Assembly (NCBI GenBank): GCA_002726205.1
Contig: PBSL01000008.1
Span: 1 to 43,304 of the forward strand
DNA: 43,304 nucleotides
Direction: 5' to 3'
Source of the DNA: Planctomycetaceae bacterium
GTDB lineage: Bacteria; Planctomycetota; Planctomycetia; Planctomycetales; Planctomycetaceae
The notes under the pieces are model-generated. The model had not been told where the DNA came from, did no database searches, and saw nothing but the letters and a program-made list of their open reading frames with translations. A program made the translations under genes and the position numbers. Positions 8,261 through 16,440 of the stretch are shown in pieces (position 1 is the stretch's first letter; each line of letters starts with the position of its first letter).

Positions 8261-9274
8261 GTGTCACCATTTCCCGTGATCCCAGATGATTCGTCGGACG
8301 ATTTTCGCCGTGTGACCGTCGTGGCCGGAGGGGCGTCGCCGGAAAGGGAAATCAGTCTGGCGAGCGGTCGCGCCGTGACCGGGGCGTTGAAATCCCTGGG
8401 GATTGATGTCCGTGAGATCGATCCGGTGGACGCGTCGCTGGCCGGACGCGACTGGTGTGACGGTGAGGTGGTACTGCTGGCGCTGCACGGTTCCGGTGGC
8501 GAGGACGGGACGGTCCAGGCCGAACTGGAATCGCTCGACGTGACCTACACCGGGTGCGGTGTCGAGAGCTCTCGGCTCGCATTCTCCAAGAGCCGGACCA
8601 AGGTCCGCTTTGGAGAGCATGGTGTGCCCACACCGGGGGCGGTCACCCTGGGGCCTGGGTTTGATCCGAGAACGCTCGATGAACTGCTTGCACAGTTTGG
8701 TCTTCCGCTGGTGGTCAAGCCCGACACCCAGGGCAGCAGCGTTGGTGTGCGGCTGGTCGAATCGCCTTCGGCGTTTTCTGCGGCGGTAGCAGAGGGATTC
8801 CGCCTGGGAGAACACGTGCTCGTGGAACGTGCGGTGGCCGGTGAGGAGTGGACGGTCGGCTTTCTGGACACCTGGGCCCTGCCGCCGGTGCGAATCAAAA
8901 CGCCTCGGCCGTTCTTTGATTTCGAGGCCAAGTACCACGACGACCGGACCGAACTGGAATTTCCAGCCGTTGAGCCGGGATCGACGGCCGAACGCGTGGT
9001 CGCTGTGGCCCGGCGTGCCTGCAAGGCGCTCGCGACTCGTGGCCTGGTCCGGGTGGATCTGCGTGTCGATGAGTGGCAGCGACCGTGGGTCCTGGAAATC
9101 AACACGATCCCGGGACTGACCGACCACAGCCTGGTGCCTCGCGAGGCAGCTCATGCCGGCCTGACACTCGGTCAACTCTGCCAGAGGATGATCGGGTCGG
9201 CACAGTCGGAACCTCGTGGCTGGCATATCCGTCAGGATCAGATGGTGCGATCGGCCGTTGCCGGTGTTTCCTGA
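8261..9274 (+). CDS. ddl: D-alanine--D-alanine ligase
   Basis: Ddl joins two D-Ala residues with ATP to supply the dipeptide for MurF. The product (about 337 residues from this start) has VAGGASPEREISLASG at the N-terminus, ALHGSGGEDGTVQAELE, the ATP-grasp segment VVKPDTQGSSVGV, and the C-terminal metal/substrate motif EINTIPGLTDHSLVP. The start is uncertain. GTG at 8261, 10 nt after the murB stop, is preferred, GTG at 8312 would begin directly at VTVVAGG, and an ATG at 8219 lies inside murB. It is the third gene of the murC-murB-ddl-ftsQ run. Confidence 0.93.
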   Translation: MSPFPVIPDDSSDDFRRVTVVAGGASPEREISLASGRAVTGALKSLGIDVREIDPVDASLAGRDWCDGEVVLLALHGSGGEDGTVQAELESLDVTYTGCGVESSRLAFSKSRTKVRFGEHGVPTPGAVTLGPGFDPRTLDELLAQFGLPLVVKPDTQGSSVGVRLVESPSAFSAAVAEGFRLGEHVLVERAVAGEEWTVGFLDTWALPPVRIKTPRPFFDFEAKYHDDRTELEFPAVEPGSTAERVVAVARRACKALATRGLVRVDLRVDEWQRPWVLEINTIPGLTDHSLVPREAAHAGLTLGQLCQRMIGSAQSEPRGWHIRQDQMVRSAVAGVS

Positions 9275-9352
9275 ACACCGACTCGCGGATCGGTTCGGCC
9301 CGGGCCGATGATACCGGATGGGTCCGTGCCGAGTTCAAACAAGAGTGCCGCC

Positions 9353-10276
9353 ATGGCCGACAAGCCAACCGTAAGAAAGAACAACCGGAGTCTTTACCGG
9401 CTGTTTCTGCGGCCGGGCCCGTTCGTGCTCGTGGCCCTGGGCATCGCTGCGACGGCGATTGTCCCCACGATCATCTCTGAATTGCCCCATCTCTCCTTCC
9501 GATCCGAGTACCGCTTGACCCGTGATGCGGTGGTTGTGACACCCGGGCCACCTGACTGGGTGCCGGAGGCGTTTCTCACGCAGATCATCGACGGAGAACT
9601 CTGGCCGGTCGAGGGCACGTCGATGCTCGAAGAGACCCTGGTCGGGCAGATTGCCGGGGCATTTGCAGCCCACCCGTGGGTTGCCGAAGTCGTTCGCGTG
9701 GAACGGCGGTTTCCCGCTCGCGTGATGGTCAAGGTGAAGTACCGTCGCCCGGTGGCCTGGATCGAAGTGCCGGGCCAATCGATTCCAGTGGACGTGACCG
9801 GGGTGTGCCTGCCCAAGGAAGATCTCGCCGTGTCCGACTCGAGCCGTTACCCGCTGGTACGGGGTGTCGTTTCCCAGCCCCCCTCGCAAGTCGGGGTGGC
9901 CTGGGACGATCCTGGTCTGCTGGCCGCGGCGCGGCTGGCCCGGGAACTGGGACCACACTGGGAGTCGTTTGGGCTGTCAGCGATTGTTGTGCAACGGCGG
10001 GACGAGGAACCCGCAGTCGATGACCGGGTCTTCCTGCAGATGCTGACCCGGGGCGGATCTCGTGTCGTGTGGGGTCGCCCGCCCGGGACGCGGCATCCCG
10101 GCGAATTGACCGTCGCCCAGAAACTCGGTCGTCTCAAGCAGTTCATTTCGTACTTCGACTCGCTCGATCCGCCGCAGGGTCCCTACGAGATCAACATCCG
10201 TCATTGGCGTGAGATCATCTATCGTCGACTGGGGTCCGAGAGTGCCCAACGGATGAGACTGCCGGTGATTCGCTGA
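9353..10276 (+). CDS. FtsQ-like POTRA-domain protein
   Basis: Product of 307 residues with a basic cytoplasmic tail (KPTVRKNNRSLYRLFLRP), one transmembrane helix at about residues 21-42 (PGPFVLVALGIAATAIV) and a periplasmic region. The segment AHPWVAEVVRVERRFPARVMV followed by KVKYRRPVAWIEV matches the POTRA signature of FtsQ/DivIB. The C-terminal part (QKLGRLKQFISYF, YEINIRHW) also fits FtsQ. FtsQ links FtsB/FtsL and the septal synthase in other bacteria. Its place directly after ddl matches the classical dcw order, but no ftsA or ftsZ follows, as expected in planctomycetes. The start is ATG 9353 or 9308 (15 residues longer); neither has a strong ribosome-binding site. Confidence 0.78.
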   Translation: MADKPTVRKNNRSLYRLFLRPGPFVLVALGIAATAIVPTIISELPHLSFRSEYRLTRDAVVVTPGPPDWVPEAFLTQIIDGELWPVEGTSMLEETLVGQIAGAFAAHPWVAEVVRVERRFPARVMVKVKYRRPVAWIEVPGQSIPVDVTGVCLPKEDLAVSDSSRYPLVRGVVSQPPSQVGVAWDDPGLLAAARLARELGPHWESFGLSAIVVQRRDEEPAVDDRVFLQMLTRGGSRVVWGRPPGTRHPGELTVAQKLGRLKQFISYFDSLDPPQGPYEINIRHWREIIYRRLGSESAQRMRLPVIR

Positions 10277-10364
10277 AGGCTGCTTGACCGTCGTCTGTGG
10301 TCGGGTTTCTAATGAAAGGGAACCTGCGGTGGCCCGTGGGCGGTTTTCCAGGGGAGGGGACCTG

Positions 10365-10667
10365 ATGGCAGAGCGTCGTGCAGCCGACATGCCGTTGCGG
10401 GAAGTGTTCACCGAGGCCGAACGACTGGCCCGGGAACTGGTCGATCATCTCGAGAACGGGTTCCTGCCCAAGGCATCGGGTTTACGAGACCTGGTGAGTG
10501 TCAGTGACCAGGGCGTGGGGGCCGACGATGTGCATGACGTCACTGTGCGGAACCACGCCGCCCAGTTGCTCGATCGGGCTCGTTTTGCCAACGAACTGTA
10601 TAAGCGGTTCGATGAGTGTGTTGAGACGATTGGCCAGAAGGTGTCGCGGATCACGTCGGGCCAGTGA
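10365..10667 (+). CDS. Hypothetical 100-residue helical protein between ftsQ and kinase
   Basis: Not recognised. The ATG follows a strong GGGGAGGGGA at 10351-10360, which decides the start over a GTG/ATG further upstream. The product is soluble, charged and predicted largely helical (LREVFTEAERLARELVDHLE, AAQLLDRARFANELYKRFDE), ending in VETIGQKVSRITSGQ. No membrane segment, Cys pair or catalytic motif is visible. It starts 88 nt after the FtsQ-like gene, where ftsA would stand in a classical dcw cluster, and ends just before the promoter of the Ser/Thr kinase. Involvement in division or wall synthesis is only suggested by position. Confidence 0.65.
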   Translation: MAERRAADMPLREVFTEAERLARELVDHLENGFLPKASGLRDLVSVSDQGVGADDVHDVTVRNHAAQLLDRARFANELYKRFDECVETIGQKVSRITSGQ

Positions 10668-10679
10668 GCGAAAAGGTTT

Positions 10680-10707
10680 TTGACCGGCTCGGCTCGGCTG
10701 GTATAAT
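10680..10707 (+). promoter_or_regulatory. Sigma70-type promoter for the Ser/Thr kinase gene
   Basis: TTGACC (10680-10685) and a perfect TATAAT (10702-10707) are separated by 16 nt, an 11/12 match to the sigma70 consensus. The kinase ATG is 79 nt downstream of the -10 box. It is the best promoter match noticed in the window and implies that the kinase is transcribed separately from the mur genes. Confidence 0.7.
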
Positions 10708-10786
10708 CCAGTGACCTCTCATTGGACGCCGGGTGTTCTGCCCGGCGAGCGGTCAATCCGCAAAACGGTCATCTCGACAAACGTCA

Positions 10787-13507
10787 ATGGATCCTCACAA
10801 CCCGTTATCGGCATCGCCGGGTAGTTCATCGGTCCCCGCGCCGGTGAATGACTTGCCTGACGATGCGGCTGAAACCGTAATCAGTGCCGAGCAGCGCTGG
10901 CTGGGGGACTCCATGTCCGTTGGCCCCGGCTCGACGCTGTGTGGTCGGCTTTTCCCCGAGATCGATCCGGTCACCGGTGCGGAATCCTCGGCAGTAGTCA
11001 GTCCGACCGGGATTGAACTCGACCACTTCATCATCGATGAACGGATCGGCATTGGCGGGATGGGTGCGGTCTTCCGGGCCCGTGACACGCGGTTGGGACG
11101 CGCCGTCGCCTTGAAAGTACTCAACCCGATCCAGTCGCGAGATCCCGGGGCGGTGCAGCGGTTCCAGAACGAGGCCCGGGCGGCGGCCCAGCTGGACCAC
11201 GACAACATCGCGCGGGTGTTTTTCATCGGCGAGGATCGAGAGCTTCACTTCATCGCGTTCGAATTCATCACCGGGACCAACGTTCGTGACCTGATCGCCA
11301 ACCGTGGATCGCTCAATCCCGACGATGCGGTCAACTACACGTTGCAGATTGCCTCGGCACTGGTTCACACGATGGCCGTCGGCGTGGTGCATCGGGATAT
11401 CAAACCGTCGAACATCATCATCACGCCGACCGGTCGGGCGAAGCTCGTTGATCTGGGATTGGCCCGCAATGTCGGGCCCACCGAGACGTCCGGCGACCTG
11501 ACGTCGGATGGAACCACGCTGGGCACGTTTGACTACATCTCGCCCGAACAGGCTCGGGATCCGCGGAACGTGGATGTCCGCAGTGATATCTATTCGCTCG
11601 GCTGCACCCTGTACCACATGCTGACCGGCGAGCCTCCTTATCCCGAGGGCAACGCCTTCCAGAAACTGCTGGATCACCAGGGCAAGCAACCGCCTGATCC
11701 GAGCCAGAAAAATCCCCGGGTTTCGGAGAATCTTTCGATCATCGTTCGTCGCATGATGGCCAGTGATCCCGGGAAACGGTTTGCAACGCCCGAGGCGCTG
11801 ATTCGCGAGTTGATGTTCGTGGCTGAAGAACAGGGGCTGAAGGGTGTGTCCTCGGAGGGCATGGTCTGGATGTCGGCCGGGGCATTGTCGGCCAGTCCCC
11901 TTGATCGCCACCTCGGCTGGATGGCCACGGTTGCCGTTTTGCTGGTGGTTGTTCTGATCTTGAGGTTTCAGCCCGTTGATCGATCCCAGTCACCGGCGAC
12001 CGGGGATCGACTGGCATTTTCCGACGACGGCGGTTTGCCGGTGGGGAGCTCCGATCCCGCTCAACTGCCGTTACTGGCCGAACAGGTTGCCGGCCGCAAG
12101 GTCACTTCCGCTGATGCTGGCAATACTGCTGCCACGGGTGCTGTCGGAACCGGTTCCGACGGTCAAACCAGCGGTTTGCCAGCGGTGGCAACGGCCGGAC
12201 CGTCCGAGAAGACGGCTCCCGAGCCGTCCGGACCCGCTCCGGTGGCCAAGACATCGTCGGCAGCGGATGAACCCGATGGAAGTCCTCCGCCACCGAAGCC
12301 GAGAGTGACCGAGGATCCCCGGACAACCCCGGGTGTCAAACCGGCGGCGGTCGTGTCGTCACCGGTCATCGTGATTTCCGTGGATGGTGGACGACCGCGA
12401 GCTTATCCAACACTCAACGCCGCGCTGGTCGAAGCTGTTGACGGCAGCCAGATCGTGTTGCAGTACAACGGGGTTCGTGTCGAGAACCCCGTGAGAGTGA
12501 CTCGCAAGAACATCACGATTCGTGGTGCCGAGGACTTTCGGCCGGGGATCGAATTTCGGCCGATCGCTGGTGGCGACGGGGTCCAGCCCCGCATGTTGAC
12601 CGTCACCGGGGGGCCGTTGCAGGTGATCAACACCGAGTTACGGATGGTTGTCCCGCGGATGGCCAGTGAACCGCTCGCGCTGTTCTCGTTGCAGCGACCC
12701 GAGCAGATCCGGTTGCGGGATGTCGTCGTCACGATCGTGAACCCGGGGGTACGCCCGGCCGCGGTGATCGAGTTGACGCCGGCACCCGGCCAGATGCGGA
12801 ACATGAAGAAGATGATGAAGGAGGAGATGCCGGCCGAGCCGCTGGAGTTGACGATGGATCACAGCTTCATTCGTGGTCACGCCGACCTGATCTATGTCCG
12901 GCAGACGGATTCGGCCGAGGTGTCTCTGAACCACTGCGTCCTGGCGCTGGGAGGATCGTTGCTGCATGCCGTCGGTGCCTCCGGGACCGCGCCGACAAAA
13001 CGAGGTCTGGTTGAACTCAAGCTCGTACACATCACGTCGCTGCTGGGCGAGAACCTGGTCCGGATGGACAGTGGCGAGACGCGTCACCTGCCGGGTGTCA
13101 TGGTGCGGTCGCGTGACAGCATCTATTCGCATGCCACCAACCGACCGCTGGTGGCGATGAGTGGCGACACCGACGTCGAGTTGTTTCGGCGTTTGTTCAA
13201 CTGGCGAAATCTCGAGAAGAACTTTTTTGACGACTACCGGGTCTTCTGGTGGCAGGGTTCGGACCAGTCGGCCGTCGGTTTCTCGGCGTGGCAGCAGCTC
13301 TGGGAACCGGCAGGTTCGCGCAACGAGATGCTGTCGTGGCAGACGCCTCGCACCCTGGGTGACGCGCTGACCTTCGACCGGCTCGGGCTGTCGGATTTTC
13401 GGCTCGACGACGCCATTCCGGAAAATCGCCCGGTCGCCACCGACGGCAGTGATGCCGGCGCCGACCTGGAACGGTTGCCCCCGGTGATCGGGTCTCCTCG
13501 CGACTGA
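10787..13507 (+). CDS. Transmembrane serine/threonine protein kinase with C-terminal beta-helix-like ectodomain
   Basis: Product of 906 residues. After a ~80-residue N-terminal region comes a PknB-type kinase domain: Gly loop IGIGGMGAVFRARD, ATP Lys110 (VALKVL), catalytic loop HRDIKPSN with Asp204, DLGLA in place of DFG, GTFDYISPEQA, and DVRSDIYSLGCTLYHMLTG. All key catalytic residues are present, so it should be active. One transmembrane helix lies at about 378-398 (WMATVAVLLVVVLILRF). A Pro/Ser/Thr/Ala-rich linker follows, then ~350 residues beginning VIVISVDGGRPRAYPTLNAA with NITIRGAEDF-type repeats that resemble pectate-lyase-like parallel beta-helix sequences. The extracytoplasmic part probably senses a ligand; that is inference. 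It follows the mur/ftsQ genes but has its own promoter. The ATG gives a product without the low-complexity upstream stretch. Confidence 0.92.
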   Translation: MDPHNPLSASPGSSSVPAPVNDLPDDAAETVISAEQRWLGDSMSVGPGSTLCGRLFPEIDPVTGAESSAVVSPTGIELDHFIIDERIGIGGMGAVFRARDTRLGRAVALKVLNPIQSRDPGAVQRFQNEARAAAQLDHDNIARVFFIGEDRELHFIAFEFITGTNVRDLIANRGSLNPDDAVNYTLQIASALVHTMAVGVVHRDIKPSNIIITPTGRAKLVDLGLARNVGPTETSGDLTSDGTTLGTFDYISPEQARDPRNVDVRSDIYSLGCTLYHMLTGEPPYPEGNAFQKLLDHQGKQPPDPSQKNPRVSENLSIIVRRMMASDPGKRFATPEALIRELMFVAEEQGLKGVSSEGMVWMSAGALSASPLDRHLGWMATVAVLLVVVLILRFQPVDRSQSPATGDRLAFSDDGGLPVGSSDPAQLPLLAEQVAGRKVTSADAGNTAATGAVGTGSDGQTSGLPAVATAGPSEKTAPEPSGPAPVAKTSSAADEPDGSPPPPKPRVTEDPRTTPGVKPAAVVSSPVIVISVDGGRPRAYPTLNAALVEAVDGSQIVLQYNGVRVENPVRVTRKNITIRGAEDFRPGIEFRPIAGGDGVQPRMLTVTGGPLQVINTELRMVVPRMASEPLALFSLQRPEQIRLRDVVVTIVNPGVRPAAVIELTPAPGQMRNMKKMMKEEMPAEPLELTMDHSFIRGHADLIYVRQTDSAEVSLNHCVLALGGSLLHAVGASGTAPTKRGLVELKLVHITSLLGENLVRMDSGETRHLPGVMVRSRDSIYSHATNRPLVAMSGDTDVELFRRLFNWRNLEKNFFDDYRVFWWQGSDQSAVGFSAWQQLWEPAGSRNEMLSWQTPRTLGDALTFDRLGLSDFRLDDAIPENRPVATDGSDAGADLERLPPVIGSPRD

Positions 13508-13530
13508 AACCACCTGTTCTACGGCGCGGC

Positions 13531-14532
13531 CTACGTGTCCGGGTCGCTGAGGCCGGCGATTCGGGGAATCTGATCCGCCGGAATCGGTTCGTCGAGGCGG
13601 GCTCCCAGCTGGGCGACGACACGAGCGGCGGCGTGATTTGCCAGCCGGGCTGATTGCTCGAAGGTCATCCCGTTGGTGAGACCGTAGAGAATGCCGGCGG
13701 CGAACATGTCGCCGGCTCCTGTGGTGTCGACGGCATCGGCGGGAACACCCGCGACGCGGGTCACCTGCTGGTTTTCGATCAGCAGCGCCCCGTCGGCACC
13801 GAGTGTGATTGCGACACGTTCAATCTCGGCACCGAGTCGACGGGCACACTCGTGAGTGTCATCGATCTGCAGCAGGCTCCTTGCTTCTTCCTCGTTGCAG
13901 AACAGCAGATCGACCGGACCAGCCACCAGGTCCAGGAACTCGTCGCGGAACAGGTCGATCAGGAAGGCATCCGACACCGTCAGTGCCAGGAGTCCGGACC
14001 CGGTTTCGGCTGCCGAGATCGCCCGGTAGGCGGCCTGGCGAGGGCTGTCGGCGCTGAAGAGATATCCCTCCACGTAAACGGCGCGGGCCGCGGTCACCAG
14101 ATCCGGGGCGACGTCGTCGGGACCGACCTCCGCCGACACGCCCAGGTAGGTCAGCATCGTTCGCTGGGCATCATCGGTGATCAGGACAACGCAGGTACCT
14201 GTCGGGCCATCGGAAAACGGCACATCGACGGTGACCTGGTTCTGCCGCATGTCTTCCAGGCAGAAGTGTCCCAGGGGATCGTCACCGATCTTGCCGGCAT
14301 AGGCCGTGCGGCCTCCCAGGCCGGCGATACCCAGGATTGTGTTGGCGGCCGAACCGCCGGCAGACTGGCTGCGGGGCAAGTCCCCCAGCGCGTCGAGCAC
14401 CCGCTCCTGGGTTTCTCGATCGACGAGCGTCATCACGCCCTTGGCGAATCCGAGCGATTCGAGCAGGTCATCACTGACCTGGACCTGGATATCGACAAGC
14501 GTGTTTCCCACGCCGTAGACGTCGAGCGTCAT
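13531..14532 (-). CDS. PfkB-family sugar/nucleoside kinase (adenosine-kinase-like)
   Basis: Product of 333 residues of the ribokinase/PfkB fold. The N-terminal GVGNTLVDIQVQV, the substrate-binding GGSAANTILGIAGLGG and AYAGKIGDDPLGHF, and the C-terminal anion hole with catalytic base DTTGAGDMFAAG (269-275 onward) are all present. The NTL-V/GGSAANT pattern is closest to adenosine kinase and related kinases, but substrate cannot be fixed by eye. Its operon contains a sugar-acid dehydratase homologue, so a sugar-acid kinase is equally possible. The start overlaps the upstream thioesterase stop by 4 nt (ATGA). Confidence 0.88.
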   Translation of the reverse strand: MTLDVYGVGNTLVDIQVQVSDDLLESLGFAKGVMTLVDRETQERVLDALGDLPRSQSAGGSAANTILGIAGLGGRTAYAGKIGDDPLGHFCLEDMRQNQVTVDVPFSDGPTGTCVVLITDDAQRTMLTYLGVSAEVGPDDVAPDLVTAARAVYVEGYLFSADSPRQAAYRAISAAETGSGLLALTVSDAFLIDLFRDEFLDLVAGPVDLLFCNEEEARSLLQIDDTHECARRLGAEIERVAITLGADGALLIENQQVTRVAGVPADAVDTTGAGDMFAAGILYGLTNGMTFEQSARLANHAAARVVAQLGARLDEPIPADQIPRIAGLSDPDT

Positions 14533-14966
14533 GAAGTTTCCTGTGCTGTTGTGGCCCTGTTGTCATTGCCGGCAAACAGGAACGTCGCGGTCGCCGTGGC
14601 AATCAACCGGTCGTTCTCGGCATGAACCTCACCCGCGGCCACGATGCTCTGCCGACCGACGTGGCTGACACTGGCCGTGGCCAGCAGGCGATCGCCGGAG
14701 ACGGCCGGCCGGACAAAGTTGATGTTCAACTGGGTGGTGACCGTCAACCGCTGCGGTGGGGCCATCGTGTCAGCCGCCATGCCCAGGGCCGTGTCCAGCA
14801 GCGCGGCAGTCACGCCACCGTGCAAGATCGGGCAGTTCCTCAGCAAGCGATCATCGACAGTCAACGCGACTTCCGAGGTGCCTTGACCACGGTGGATTGG
14901 CTTGATGCCGAGCAGATTGGTCAGGGGCGACCCGGTGGAATCAGTGGATGGGTCGGGGGCATTCAT
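14529..14966 (-). CDS. PaaI-type hotdog-fold thioesterase
   Basis: Product of 145 residues with the single hotdog domain of the PaaI/YbgC-like 4HBT group: NCPILHGGVTAALLDTALGM (helix with the HGG motif and downstream Asp typical of PaaI enzymes), then LTVTTQLNINFVRPAVSGDRL and the strand SIVAAGEVHAENDRLIATATATF. Members hydrolyse aromatic or fatty acyl-CoA thioesters. Both ends overlap neighbours by ATGA, placing it inside a tight operon between an enolase-superfamily dehydratase and a PfkB kinase, an unexpected context because neither partner uses CoA. Confidence 0.86.
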   Translation of the reverse strand: MNAPDPSTDSTGSPLTNLLGIKPIHRGQGTSEVALTVDDRLLRNCPILHGGVTAALLDTALGMAADTMAPPQRLTVTTQLNINFVRPAVSGDRLLATASVSHVGRQSIVAAGEVHAENDRLIATATATFLFAGNDNRATTAQETS

Positions 14967-16264
14967 GGCTTCTGGATTGTTCCATCGGGGTTGCGAACGT
15001 TGCCCCAGAACAGGTCAAACGAGGGATCATCGTCGACCGGGAACCGGGAGGCCAGTTCCTCGTCGAGATCAATTCCGAAACCGGGCTGTTCGTTGGCGAA
15101 GTAATAACCGTCGCGCAGTTGAGGGCAGCCCGGGAACACATCAAGTTCGGCGGCGGTAAATTCGCGGGCTTCCTGGATCCCGAAGTTGGGGACGGCCAGG
15201 TCGAGGTGGACGTTGGCAGCGTGACCGACCGGCGACACGTCGCCGGGGCCGTGCCAGGCGGTTCGCACCGCGAAGAACTCGCACAGGGCAGCCATCTTGC
15301 GGGCGTAGGTCAGGCCACCGACTTGCGAGACGTGAACGCGGATGAAGTCGATCAGTCGCTCCGAGACCAGGGGCACCCATTCGTTGGGGTTGTTGAACAG
15401 TTCGCCCATCGCGATCGGAACGCTGGTCTGCTGGCGGAGATGTTGAAAGTACCCGACATCCTCTGGAGCAAATGGGTCCTCGATGAAGAACGGCCGGAAG
15501 GGCTCGAGGTCCTTGCAGAGTTGGATTGCGAGGATTGGCGGGATTCGCTCGTGGATGTCGTGCAGGAGTTCCACTTCGTCACCCAGGCGATCCCGGATGT
15601 GGGCAAACAGGCGAGGGATCAGGCGGGCGTACGGTTTGTGTGTCCAGGTTTCGGTGCGTTGATTCTCCGGAATCGACGCGTCGCCACCACCGCCGGGGGA
15701 CCCGTAGGTTGACGCGCCGGGAACGGTGACCTGGATCCGGACGTTGCGGTATCCCTCGGCCAGGAATCCCCGGGCCGACTCCTCGACCTCCTCGAATGTC
15801 TCTCCCGAGGCATGCCGGTAGGTGTCGACCGCCTCACGGCACTTTCCGCCCAGGAGCCGGTAAACCGGCAAGCCCGCCTGTTTGCCGAGCAGGTCCCACA
15901 GGGCCATGTCGACACCGCTGATCGCGTTGTTGAGCACCGGTCCATTTCGCCAGTAGGAACTGACAAACGACGACTGCCAGATGTCCTCGATCTCGAACGG
16001 GTTTTTCCCCACCAGAAACGGCTTGAGGTATTCATCGACGGCCGAGGCGACGACGCGGGCCCGTTGGGTGAACGTGGCACAGCCGAGTCCGTAGAGTCCG
16101 GGCTGATTCGTATCGACGCGGACAACGACCAGGCGGATTCCGTCCGGTGCAGTCAGGATTGCCCGGACGTCGGTGATCCGGGTGTCCAGGCGATCATCAA
16201 CCCCAGGCAGGCCCGGCGTTGCCGATGGATCCTTCGGATCGGAACTCGCCGGGGATTCGGCCAT
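14963..16264 (-). CDS. Enolase-superfamily D-mannonate dehydratase / RspA-like protein
   Basis: Product of 433 residues. The N-terminal capping domain contains VRVDTNQPGLYGLGCATF and the barrel starts near NNAISGVDMALWDLLG. Metal-ligand segments are LLHDIHERIPP, FIEDPF and MGELFNN; HVSQVGG and WHGPGDVSPVGHAAN then HLDLAVPNFGIQE are the ManD/RspA signature. Family members dehydrate D-mannonate or D-gluconate, often weakly, or have unknown roles; the exact substrate is uncertain. The ATG at 16264 follows AGGAG at a 10-nt spacing, so the upstream in-frame extension to 16306 is rejected. It is the first gene of an ATGA-overlapping trio, divergent from a sialidase-like gene. Confidence 0.88.
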   Translation of the reverse strand: MAESPASSDPKDPSATPGLPGVDDRLDTRITDVRAILTAPDGIRLVVVRVDTNQPGLYGLGCATFTQRARVVASAVDEYLKPFLVGKNPFEIEDIWQSSFVSSYWRNGPVLNNAISGVDMALWDLLGKQAGLPVYRLLGGKCREAVDTYRHASGETFEEVEESARGFLAEGYRNVRIQVTVPGASTYGSPGGGGDASIPENQRTETWTHKPYARLIPRLFAHIRDRLGDEVELLHDIHERIPPILAIQLCKDLEPFRPFFIEDPFAPEDVGYFQHLRQQTSVPIAMGELFNNPNEWVPLVSERLIDFIRVHVSQVGGLTYARKMAALCEFFAVRTAWHGPGDVSPVGHAANVHLDLAVPNFGIQEAREFTAAELDVFPGCPQLRDGYYFANEQPGFGIDLDEELASRFPVDDDPSFDLFWGNVRNPDGTIQKP

Positions 16265-16440
16265 GGCACGGTTGCTCCTGGTCCTGCCTGTTGCGTCGGC
16301 AGACAAGCCTAGTCGCTGTGACGCGTTGCGTCGAACGTGTCAGCTGGACTCTCGGTTAGCCGTTTGGCTCGTTGTGACAGTCACGGGCTGGCGGTAAGGT
16401 GAATTTCGATGTGCGAGTCCGCCATGAGAGGAACGGTCCG

